The notes beneath the pieces were generated by a model. That model was not told the origin of the DNA. It made no database searches and worked only from the letters and a program-made list of their open reading frames with translations. 64,000 nt of DNA, from the NCBI GenBank assembly GCA_964523395.1, contig CAZFXS010000001.1, positions 62,001 to 126,000 on the forward strand. The letters are read 5' to 3'. This document shows positions 8,006 to 15,657 of this stretch, in pieces (position 1 is the first letter of the stretch; the number at the start of each line of letters is the position of its first letter). Made by a program: the position numbers and the translations under genes. This DNA is from JANYJZ01 sp964523395. Lineage in GTDB: Bacteria > Bacteroidota > Ignavibacteria > UBA10030 > SZUA-254.

Positions 8006-9745
8006 ATGAGTATCCGCCGAACGTCCGCTGACAAACATAGTACGTATGAAAGCAAATTTGACCTCGGCGCGCTGTTTGAGTTTAGCTCCATCATTAATGC
8101 CTCCCTTGACCTGAAATTCATCCTTGGCCATTTTCTTCTCACAATCATGGGAAAGCTCCTTTCCCTGCGTGGCATCATTTTGCTTCACCAGTCCGGTAAA
8201 AATTATTCTGTGGAAAATGTAAAAGGTCTCCCGGCTGACCTCGTCGGCAAGAGTGTTGCAATGACCGGCGTTCCGAATCGATTATTTACGGTAGATGAAG
8301 CACATGTTAAAAAATATCCCTGGGCTCTCTTTTTCCGGGAATTGGGAATTCATTTTGTCATTCCGCTCCGGGCGGGAACCAAGGTTCTTGGTGTGGCCGG
8401 ATTTGCGCCAAGCGCGATGAAGCGAAAAATGAATATCGCTGAATCGACATATCTTAAATCCCTTGCGAATATTGCCGCGTCTGCTATAGCAAAAGGGATT
8501 GTGTTCTCAGAGCTTCATCAATCCAACAGAAATCTGAGCGGAAAGATTCATGAGCTCGGAACGTTATTCGAGTTAGGGAAGGAGTTTAATGTTGTTCTTG
8601 ACTCGGAACGGCTAATTAAACTCCTCATGCTGACCATCATGGGACAGGTCGGCGCCAACCGCTATGTTCTTTGTCTCTCCGATAACGGGGTGATGAAACT
8701 GGAATCATCACGGCTTGACAAAGAACTCGCTCACGACGCATGTACATATTTTTCAACGCTCACGGCTCCGCAACTTGTCGATGCAATCTATAAGAAAAAG
8801 GAAATAAAATACCGTGAACTTTTGCAGGAGGCGGGGATTAAAGTCCTGATTCCTTTGCGGCTTCAGAATGAAACAAAAGGTATGATCGGACTGGGGAGTA
8901 AAATCCGCAGCGGTGAATATACCTCGTCGGATCTTGAATTTCTTTCTTCGCTGGGAAATCTTGCCATCATCTCGCTTGAAAACGCGCGATTGTTTCAGCA
9001 GGCAATTGAAAAACAAAAAATGGAAGACGAGCTCCTTATCGCGAAAGGTATTCAACGGGGATTGCTTCCGGCAAAGCTTCCTTCAATTCCCGGTTGCGAC
9101 ATTGCGGCAATCAACATCTCATCCAAACAGGTTGGCGGCGATTATTATGATATCATTCAACTCGACACCCACCGGTACGTGATTGCAATCGGGGATGTTT
9201 CCGGAAAAGGTACTCCGGCCTCGCTCCTGATGGCGAATTTACAGGCGACGATCCGCGCTCTTGTGCCGCTCGGGTTACCGTTATCGGAACTGACAAGGCG
9301 TGTGAATGACCTTCTGTGCGAGAATACCGGATCAGAACGCTTTATAACATTTTTCTGGTGTATTCTTGATATGAAGCAGAAATCCCTGCAGTATGTCAGC
9401 GCGGGACATAACCCGCCGCTGGTCATTCATAAGGACGGATCGATTGACCTGCTTGAAAAAGGCGGATTAATTCTCGGAATTGTCAGGTCTGTACCATATG
9501 AAGAAGGTGTTGTCGCGTTAGCGAAGGATGATGTGATTGTGTTATATACTGATGGGGTCAGTGAAGCGATGAGCGCGAAGGGTGAAGAGTGGGGAGAAGC
9601 GAATCTTGAGGCTGTTGCCAAAAAATATATCTCGGAATCCTCAGAGAAAATCATTTCCAACGTCGTGGAGGCGGTAAAAGAACATAGTAAAAACACTATT
9701 CAGTCCGATGATATTACAATGGTGGTGTTGAAAATCCGTTCCTGA
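8006..9745 (+). CDS. Soluble dual-GAF SpoIIE (PP2C-type) phosphatase, RsbU-like
   Basis: A 579-residue phosphatase without membrane helices. Two GAF-like regions can be recognised from repeated openings: FDLGALFEFSSIINASLDLKF near residue 15 and HELGTLFELGKEFNVVLDSER near 180. A SpoIIE domain follows from about 345, with QVGGDYYD (375-382), GDVSGKG (about 397-403), LYTDGVSEAM and SDDITMVVL. The second phosphatase probably feeds a cytoplasmic signal into the same STAS protein that the membrane enzyme at 4973 serves. A family A mobile repeat begins eight bases after its stop. Confidence 0.92.
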   Translation: MSIRRTSADKHSTYESKFDLGALFEFSSIINASLDLKFILGHFLLTIMGKLLSLRGIILLHQSGKNYSVENVKGLPADLVGKSVAMTGVPNRLFTVDEAHVKKYPWALFFRELGIHFVIPLRAGTKVLGVAGFAPSAMKRKMNIAESTYLKSLANIAASAIAKGIVFSELHQSNRNLSGKIHELGTLFELGKEFNVVLDSERLIKLLMLTIMGQVGANRYVLCLSDNGVMKLESSRLDKELAHDACTYFSTLTAPQLVDAIYKKKEIKYRELLQEAGIKVLIPLRLQNETKGMIGLGSKIRSGEYTSSDLEFLSSLGNLAIISLENARLFQQAIEKQKMEDELLIAKGIQRGLLPAKLPSIPGCDIAAINISSKQVGGDYYDIIQLDTHRYVIAIGDVSGKGTPASLLMANLQATIRALVPLGLPLSELTRRVNDLLCENTGSERFITFFWCILDMKQKSLQYVSAGHNPPLVIHKDGSIDLLEKGGLILGIVRSVPYEEGVVALAKDDVIVLYTDGVSEAMSAKGEEWGEANLEAVAKKYISESSEKIISNVVEAVKEHSKNTIQSDDITMVVLKIRS

Positions 9746-9752
9746 AATGCGT

Positions 9753-9877
9753 GGTACTGTCCTAATTTGAAATTTCTATGGTCACATCCTAGTCTCCTGC
9801 TCTGCGGGATTCACTATGACGGAAGGCAACACCCTGAGCGGAGTCGAAGGGTGTTCTAAGTCAAAATAGAACAGTAT
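9753..9877. repeat. MITE-like element A4
   Basis: Termini GGTACTGTCCTAATTTG (9753-9769) and CAAAATAGAACAGTATC (9862-9877) are imperfect inverted repeats. An internal hairpin at 9829-9853 has ACACCCT/AGGGTGT arms around GAGCGGAGTCGA. Flanks AAATGCGT and AATTGCGT look like an 8-bp target duplication with one change. Confidence 0.7.
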
Positions 9878-9938
9878 CAATTGCGTTTTAACCTTGTTTT
9901 TTCTTCCTCCCCTCCGTATCTTGTCACTAACATTTTTT

Positions 9939-10835
9939 ATGGAAATGGATCAGGCGCAAATAAGCAAAGAAACCTGGACGGTCCTTTCACTTTTACAGTG
10001 GACAACGCAATATTTGTCCGATAATAAAATCGACAGTCCCCGTCTGACTGCCGAACTCCTTCTTGCCGATGTCCTGCAGTGCGATCGTATTCGCTTATAC
10101 ACTAATCATGACCTCCCGTTGCGGGCAGGTGAGCTCGCAGAATTCAAACGATTGCTGAAGCGAAGGCTTGCGCATGAACCGTTGCAGTATATTTTGGGCG
10201 AAACGGAATTTATGGGGTTACGGTTCAATGTTAATAAACATGTCCTGATCCCCCGTCCTGAAACAGAAATTCTTGTAGAAGAATCTTTAAAGATATTGCA
10301 GGAACAAACAAGTGAACGCCCAAGAGTGCTTGATATTGGTACCGGGTCGGCAAATATTGCAATTAGCATAGCAAGACTTCACTCCGGCGCATCCATCGAT
10401 GCTGTTGATATCAGCAAAGAGGCGTTGAATGTTGCGAGGGAAAACTCGAACCTCAATGGAACAAATGATCAGATTTCATTTCATGAAATCAATATTCTTG
10501 ATTCGAATGTTCGTTTGCCATTCGATCGGTATGACCTTATTGTTTCTAATCCTCCGTACATTTCCAGTCAGGAGTTTGAACAACTGCAACCGGAAGTCCG
10601 TCTCTTCGAACCGATGACTGCAACTACCGACGGCGGCGATGGAATAACGTTTTATCGCGCCATCGCCGGACGTGCTACTAACGCGCTCGCTCCTGAGGGT
10701 GCTGTCGCGGTGGAAATGGCGTATGACCAGCATAAAGCTGTCACTCAAATATTTTCTGAAAATGGATTCGCTCAAATTCGCACCATTCCTGACTACGCCG
10801 GGATTTTACGCATACTCATTGCGCGGAAGCGGTAA
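9939..10835 (+). CDS. prmC: Peptide chain release factor N5-glutamine methyltransferase
   Basis: A 298-residue class I SAM-dependent methyltransferase of the PrmC/HemK family, which methylates the glutamine of the GGQ motif in release factors RF1/RF2. An N-terminal helical substrate-binding domain (about 1-90) precedes the SAM site LDIGTGSANIAI (131-142) and the NPPY catalytic motif (204-207). The ATG at 9939 is chosen over an upstream TTG because the family's N-terminus begins there and the TTG would add a hydrophobic tail lying next to a repeat. It is followed by dtd after 3 bp, so both translation-quality genes are probably co-transcribed. No release factor gene is in view. Confidence 0.94.
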   Translation: MEMDQAQISKETWTVLSLLQWTTQYLSDNKIDSPRLTAELLLADVLQCDRIRLYTNHDLPLRAGELAEFKRLLKRRLAHEPLQYILGETEFMGLRFNVNKHVLIPRPETEILVEESLKILQEQTSERPRVLDIGTGSANIAISIARLHSGASIDAVDISKEALNVARENSNLNGTNDQISFHEINILDSNVRLPFDRYDLIVSNPPYISSQEFEQLQPEVRLFEPMTATTDGGDGITFYRAIAGRATNALAPEGAVAVEMAYDQHKAVTQIFSENGFAQIRTIPDYAGILRILIARKR

Positions 10836-10838
10836 TCC

Positions 10839-11291
10839 ATGAGAGCGTTGATTCAAAGGGTAACAAAGGCAAGCGTTGTTGTGGGGGATGTGGTTCACGG
10901 TAACATCACCGGCGGGATGCTGATTTTTCTTGGGATCCATGGCGGGGATAGTGAAGCTGCCGCCGAATATCTGGCGTCGCGCTGCGCGTTGCTGAGAATG
11001 TTTGAAGACAGTAATGGGAAAATGAATCTTTCCCTGAAAGATACCGGGCAGGAAGCGCTCGTTGTTTCACAGTTTACGTTATACGGAGACACCAGGAAGG
11101 GAAACCGTCCCAGTTTTACCGATGCCGCCCCGCCCGCTGTGGCAGAACATTTGTATAACAGGTTTATATATTACCTGAAGAACCAGCTGGGTGAAACCAA
11201 AGTTGCGACCGGTGTATTCAGGGCAATGATGTCCGTCCATCTTGTGAATGATGGTCCGGTTACGCTCCTCATTGATAGCAAAGAATCTTAA
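10839..11291 (+). CDS. dtd: D-aminoacyl-tRNA deacylase
   Basis: A 150-residue DTD enzyme, exactly family size. It hydrolyses D-amino acids (and glycine mischarged on tRNA-Ala) from tRNA. The opening MRALIQRVTKASVVV, the catalytic-face motif SQFTLYGDTRKGNRPSF and the C-terminal Gly-cisPro motif NDGPVT are all present and intact. The gene sits 3 bp after prmC and about 20 bp before a secreted protein of unknown role. Confidence 0.96.
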   Translation: MRALIQRVTKASVVVGDVVHGNITGGMLIFLGIHGGDSEAAAEYLASRCALLRMFEDSNGKMNLSLKDTGQEALVVSQFTLYGDTRKGNRPSFTDAAPPAVAEHLYNRFIYYLKNQLGETKVATGVFRAMMSVHLVNDGPVTLLIDSKES

Positions 11292-11310
11292 TACTATATC
11301 CGGAAAAAAT

Positions 11311-12042
11311 ATGATCATGAATATGACAGTGTTATTGCTGGGCCTGATGTTTACGCTATTTCAGTCATCAGGGCAAAAAAGTACCGCCACGGAAAATTTT
11401 CGTATTATCTACGACAGAAGTGTCTCTTCCAAAGAAATATCCCCGATTGGAAAATCACTTGAGGAAGAGTATTCACGTCAGCAAAAGAAACTTGGTATGT
11501 CATTTTCCCGCAAAATAGTGGTATATGTATTCAATTCCGAACAGCGGTACAAATCGCAGTCGAAATCACTCGCGTTTGACGACGCTGATGCGAAAAGCGG
11601 AAAGATATATCTTTCCCTCGCGGTCATAAAAAAGCGGGCTGAAGACCGTCAGAACATTCTTGCGCGCGTTGTGGTCAAAGCGCTGTTATCCGAAATTCCG
11701 TTTAGTCCCCCATGGCTGAATGATGCCTATGGTTTATATGCGGGACAGGAGACCGGCAGGTTTGGCGATCCGGCGAGAATGAACATAGCCAGTTTTGGCG
11801 ATTTATTTGAAGAATATAACAGGGCCGAACGTCCGCGCGATGTAAAAGAAGTTTACGCCAAACTCGGTGTGACAATTGATTTTCTCATTGATAAATACGG
11901 TGAAGAGAAGGTGAAAGAAACATTCGTTGAGTTTAAAACAGGGAAGGCCCCTGAAACAGTCTTTGCATCTGTCTTTGGCGAGAACATTCAGGCAATCGAA
12001 CAAGCATGGGTGTCGGCGCTTCGTGCGACACTGAAGCAGTAA
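11311..12042 (+). CDS. Exported peptidase-MA-like protein lacking the catalytic HExxH
   Basis: A 243-residue protein with an N-terminal signal-like hydrophobic segment (about 3-18). Its middle resembles the peptidase MA (gluzincin) family: PPWLNDAYGLYA (133-144) matches the usual PPWLNEGLAEY block. Where those enzymes have HExxH about 14 residues earlier, this protein has RVVVK (119-123), and the downstream Glu of NEG is Asp. All zinc ligands are therefore lost and it is probably a non-enzymatic homolog, perhaps a binding protein. The ATG at 11311 is preferred to a start inside dtd because the signal segment follows it. Its stop overlaps the next start (TAATG). Confidence 0.6.
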   Translation: MIMNMTVLLLGLMFTLFQSSGQKSTATENFRIIYDRSVSSKEISPIGKSLEEEYSRQQKKLGMSFSRKIVVYVFNSEQRYKSQSKSLAFDDADAKSGKIYLSLAVIKKRAEDRQNILARVVVKALLSEIPFSPPWLNDAYGLYAGQETGRFGDPARMNIASFGDLFEEYNRAERPRDVKEVYAKLGVTIDFLIDKYGEEKVKETFVEFKTGKAPETVFASVFGENIQAIEQAWVSALRATLKQ

Positions 12043-12962
12043 TGGGTACTCATACCTCTGTCGTATTGTTATTCCTTGACGGGGTAGGGTTGGGAAAGAA
12101 AGATAGCCGGCATAATCCTTTTTTTTCTGTCGAGTTGCCGGTACTGAAAAAACTTCTGGGAGGTGCAATGCCGCATGGCAGGGATGCATTTCGTTCGTTG
12201 CCCCGGGCTTCACTCATTCCCCTGAATGCGACCCTTGGTGTGCCCGGTTTGCCGCAAAGCGGGACCGGCCAGACTACGCTTCTCACCGGAATAAATGCGT
12301 CAAAAATTATCGGCAAACATTTCGGACCGTATCCCTATTCAACACTGCGCCCGGTTCTTGATGAAAAAAATATTTTTACAAGAATTCAGAAAACAGATAA
12401 AAAAGTATTGTACGCAAACGCGTTTCCGCAGAAATACTTCGAGTATATTAAAGCCAGGCCGGCAAGGATTTCAGCTATTTCTTCTGCCTGGCTTGCAGCG
12501 GGAAACCGGCTCAATGACAGTGAAACCCTGAAACATGGCAATGCGCTTTCGGCCGATATTACAGCGGAGCGGTGGAATAAGCTTGGTTTTCCTGAAGTGC
12601 CTGTACTGACGCCGGTTGCGGCGGGAGAACGGCTCGCGGGATTTGCTGAAAAATTTCATTTCACGCTGTTCGAATTTTATGAAACCGATCATGCCGGACA
12701 TAGCCGGTCCATGGAAGAAGCAGGGGCGGTGCTGCGTAAGCTTGATGAATTTCTTGGCGGATTTTTTGCCGCGATGGATTTCTCTGCCACATTATTGGTT
12801 GTTACAAGTGATCATGGCAATCTTGAAAACCTGGAAACAAAAGGACATACCAGAAACCGCGTCCCGCTGATTGCTGTCGGTAAAGGTCATCATGAATTTG
12901 TCAAGGGAGTAACATCACTCAAAGATGTGGCTCCAGCAATTGTCAGGTTGTTGACAGTGTAG
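12042..12962 (+). CDS. Alkaline phosphatase superfamily metalloenzyme, iPGM-like
   Basis: A 306-residue protein of the superfamily that includes cofactor-independent phosphoglycerate mutase and phosphopentomutase. Metal and nucleophile motifs are visible: LFLDGVGLG (10-18), LPQSGTGQT around residue 70, TDHAGHS near 225, TSDHGN near 265 and GHTRNRVP just after. It is much shorter than iPGM (about 510) because the phosphotransferase insert domain is missing, so it is probably a phosphatase or mutase of unknown substrate rather than a glycolytic enzyme. The ATG at 12042 overlaps the previous stop; an in-frame ATG at 12006 would lie inside the upstream gene and is less likely. Confidence 0.75.
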   Translation: MGTHTSVVLLFLDGVGLGKKDSRHNPFFSVELPVLKKLLGGAMPHGRDAFRSLPRASLIPLNATLGVPGLPQSGTGQTTLLTGINASKIIGKHFGPYPYSTLRPVLDEKNIFTRIQKTDKKVLYANAFPQKYFEYIKARPARISAISSAWLAAGNRLNDSETLKHGNALSADITAERWNKLGFPEVPVLTPVAAGERLAGFAEKFHFTLFEFYETDHAGHSRSMEEAGAVLRKLDEFLGGFFAAMDFSATLLVVTSDHGNLENLETKGHTRNRVPLIAVGKGHHEFVKGVTSLKDVAPAIVRLLTV

Positions 12963-13023
12963 TTGTTGTTCCGCTTCAGATATCCTGAAGCATTTCGTAT
13001 TATCTTTTTCTGGGAGGATAACG

Positions 13024-15411
13024 ATGTTCCGGCATCGTCCTGCGATGAAGTTCTGCGTTCCGTTCATGGTTGGTATCTCCATCGGTTGGCAGTGGAATAT
13101 TTCCCTTTGGTTGTCAGCGGGAGGTACGCTTCTTCTTTTACTTGCCGTTTTGTTATTGAACAGACAAGGTATCCAATGGATTGTTACCCTGGTAGGGTTA
13201 TTGGTAGGCGCTGGTCTTGTTAAGATTACTATGGACGGGAAAGAGCTCGCCCCTGATAATATTTCAAATTATATTCAGGCCGGTCGCGAGGTTGGAATTA
13301 TAGCCCGTATAACTGATGCTCCTCGTTTCTCTGCCCGTTCTGTCCGTTTTGTTGTTGAAGCGGAAAGTATTGCTGTAAACAACACCCGTCATACTGCGAG
13401 CGGAGGTATGCTCGTCTCTATGCTTCGTGAGAACGTCAGCGATTCAATGCTCGCAACCATCTCGTACGGAAATACTATTCGGATGAAAGGAGAACTCACA
13501 CTGCCTTCGCGCGCGAGGAATCCCGGTGAATTTGATCTGTACAAGTATTTGTTTGTGAATGGAGTGTATGCGCAAATAGTTCCGGAACGGGAACATATTC
13601 CTGTTATCCGCGTGGACACATCGGTATCGGTTTTCCGAACTATGATATATGATGCCAGGAGATCAATTGCGGGAAAAATTGATGAGCTTTTTGAAGAACG
13701 GGAATCGAATTTTCTCAAAGGCCTTATCCTCGGTGAGCGAAGTGAGTTGCCGCAGGACATCAAACTCGACTTCATTAACGCGGGGGTAATGCATATCCTG
13801 GCCGTTTCAGGCCTGCATATCGTCATCGTGACGATGATGTTGATGGTGGTATTGCAAATCATCCGGGTTCCTGAACGGGCTAGAATAATTCTCGTAATCT
13901 GTATGCTGGTCTATTATGCGTTCCTGACCGGAGGGTCCGCTTCGGTCGTCCGGTCGGTTATTATGGCGATTGTATTTTTGGTTTCAAAAACAATAGAAAG
14001 GAAAAGTGACATCTATAATGTACTGGCAGTATCCGCGATTATTATTCTTGCGTATGATGCCAGACAGCTGTTCCAACCCGGGTTTCAGCTTTCATATGCA
14101 GCAGTGTTTTCCCTTGTGTACTTTTATCCTAAAGTCTGCTCCTTACGGCAAATCATTCCGGAAAAGTTTCGGAATCGATTTGTCATAGCGCTGTTGCAGG
14201 CGGTCGCGGTAACGATAGCCGCTACCATCGGAACCATTCCTTTCAGCGCATATTACTTCGGTAAAATATCGGTCATTGGGATTGTGGTGAATATTGTTGC
14301 CGTTCCGCTGTCCAATGCCATCCTCTGTCTCGGAATGCTTGCTACGTTAGCCGGATATTGTTCAACGTGGGTGGCAGATATATATGCGTCTGCAACATCG
14401 TTCCTGACACACTGCCTGCTTTGGAGTGTCAGCTTCTTTGCCGATGCACCGTACGCGTTTCTGCGGACACGGTTTGACCCTGTACAGTTTCTGGTAATGT
14501 TTGGTAGTATCTCGTTGAGTATCAATGTTTTGAAAAAGGAAAAGCAGAAACTTGCTCTGATGGCCGCGCTATTCGCGGTTAATGTTGCAGTATATTATGT
14601 TATCTTTTTCCCTCCGGAAGAAAAACATCTGCGTGTCACGTTTATAGATGTAGGTCAGGGAGATGCGGCGCTTGTCAGTTTACCGAATGGACAACATGTT
14701 CTCGTTGATGCCGGGCCGGTGTCGGCAAGTTATGACACCGGCGCGCGTATTCTTCTTCCGTTACTGCGGTGGAACGGCGTTGACCGGCTTGATGCGGTTA
14801 TTATCAGTCACCCTCACAGCGATCATCTGGGCGGGATACTTTCAATCGTCAGAAATATTCCCGTGGATGTTGTTATCGATGCCGGTTCTCAGATTTCATC
14901 AACACTTTATTATGATTATATTCGTTTGCTCGATTCACTGAACATACCGCATCTGATAGCTCGTGCCGGAGAAGCTTTGCCGTTTTCCAATGCTATTCGT
15001 TTCTATGTACTGTACCCGGATAGTGATGATGTTCTGCAGAACCGGAATCTGAATAATCAATCAGTTGTCCTGAAAATGCAGTACGGTGAAGCATCACTCC
15101 TCTTCTCGGGCGACGCCGAATCTGAGGCCGAGGCGGAAATGGCTCATAAGTTTGGCGGCTTTCTCCGAAGCAATATGCTGAAAGTGGGTCACCACGGAAG
15201 TAAAACAAGCAGTACCGAAGAGTTCCTGAATAATGTTCAACCGGAGGTTGGTATTATTTCTGTAGGCATGAGAAATAAATTCCGGCACCCGTCAGCGGAA
15301 GTGATAAAGCGCTTTGAGTCCTTGCCTTGTGATGTGGTAAGAACCGATACAGAAGGGGCAATTATATTCGAATCGGATGGGAAACGGTGGAAACGTGTCG
15401 AATGGCGGTAG
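13024..15411 (+). CDS. comEC: DNA internalisation-related competence protein ComEC/Rec2
   Basis: A 795-residue membrane protein with the full ComEC architecture: N-terminal membrane and OB-like DUF4131 region (about 1-190), the Competence transmembrane core (about 215-490) with GLILGERSELP and MHILAVSGLHIVIV, and a C-terminal metallo-beta-lactamase domain (about 535-795). That domain has FIDVGQGDAALV, ISHPHSDHLGG and KVGHHGSKTSS. The family forms the inner membrane channel for single-stranded DNA uptake, the last domain possibly degrading the other strand. A GGGAGG ribosome site precedes the ATG. The last codons and TAG stop merge with repeat A2; the flank past the repeat suggests an older end in TGG CAA TAA. 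Confidence 0.94.
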   Translation: MFRHRPAMKFCVPFMVGISIGWQWNISLWLSAGGTLLLLLAVLLLNRQGIQWIVTLVGLLVGAGLVKITMDGKELAPDNISNYIQAGREVGIIARITDAPRFSARSVRFVVEAESIAVNNTRHTASGGMLVSMLRENVSDSMLATISYGNTIRMKGELTLPSRARNPGEFDLYKYLFVNGVYAQIVPEREHIPVIRVDTSVSVFRTMIYDARRSIAGKIDELFEERESNFLKGLILGERSELPQDIKLDFINAGVMHILAVSGLHIVIVTMMLMVVLQIIRVPERARIILVICMLVYYAFLTGGSASVVRSVIMAIVFLVSKTIERKSDIYNVLAVSAIIILAYDARQLFQPGFQLSYAAVFSLVYFYPKVCSLRQIIPEKFRNRFVIALLQAVAVTIAATIGTIPFSAYYFGKISVIGIVVNIVAVPLSNAILCLGMLATLAGYCSTWVADIYASATSFLTHCLLWSVSFFADAPYAFLRTRFDPVQFLVMFGSISLSINVLKKEKQKLALMAALFAVNVAVYYVIFFPPEEKHLRVTFIDVGQGDAALVSLPNGQHVLVDAGPVSASYDTGARILLPLLRWNGVDRLDAVIISHPHSDHLGGILSIVRNIPVDVVIDAGSQISSTLYYDYIRLLDSLNIPHLIARAGEALPFSNAIRFYVLYPDSDDVLQNRNLNNQSVVLKMQYGEASLLFSGDAESEAEAEMAHKFGGFLRSNMLKVGHHGSKTSSTEEFLNNVQPEVGIISVGMRNKFRHPSAEVIKRFESLPCDVVRTDTEGAIIFESDGKRWKRVEWR

Positions 15412-15532
15412 TGTCCTTATTTGAAAATCATGCTTCACTTGTGCAGAGATTGCGATGATCCTAACCAGAGGCGAAGGAAGGTGATCCTGAGCGGAGGCGA
15501 AGGATCTTTAATGCCAAATTAGGACAGTACCC
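15407..15532. repeat. MITE-like element A2
   Basis: Runs from GGTAGTGTCCTTATTTG to CAAATTAGGACAGTACC, near-perfect inverted termini. It is very similar to A1 but has an extra copy of the GATCCT hairpin core. Its GGTAG end supplies the comEC stop codon. Flanks cgaaTGGCg and cggcTGGCa are compatible with a decayed 9-bp target duplication. Confidence 0.75.
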
Positions 15533-15610
15533 GGCTGGCAATAATCTTGAATATCAGCTTGTCTTTACGTATTTTGGAGTCACAAATTACTCCATGTTGA
15601 AGAGAAGTTT

Positions 15611-15641
15611 ACCACAAAGTCACGAGGACACGAAGGATCAC
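15611..15641. repeat. ACCACAAAG-type short intergenic repeat
   Basis: The segment starts ACCACAAAGTCACGAGGACA and belongs to the same family as segments at 21722, 51704 and 58205. It is the left half of a longer hairpin unit seen complete at 58203-58268. Confidence 0.5.
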
Positions 15642-15657
15642 AAAAAAATATTGAGGC

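Noticed and set aside
7562..8188. A 208-codon minus-strand frame across the kinase and the second phosphatase
   Set aside because: It runs opposite two well-recognised genes (HATPase and GAF-SpoIIE), and its translation shows no domain.
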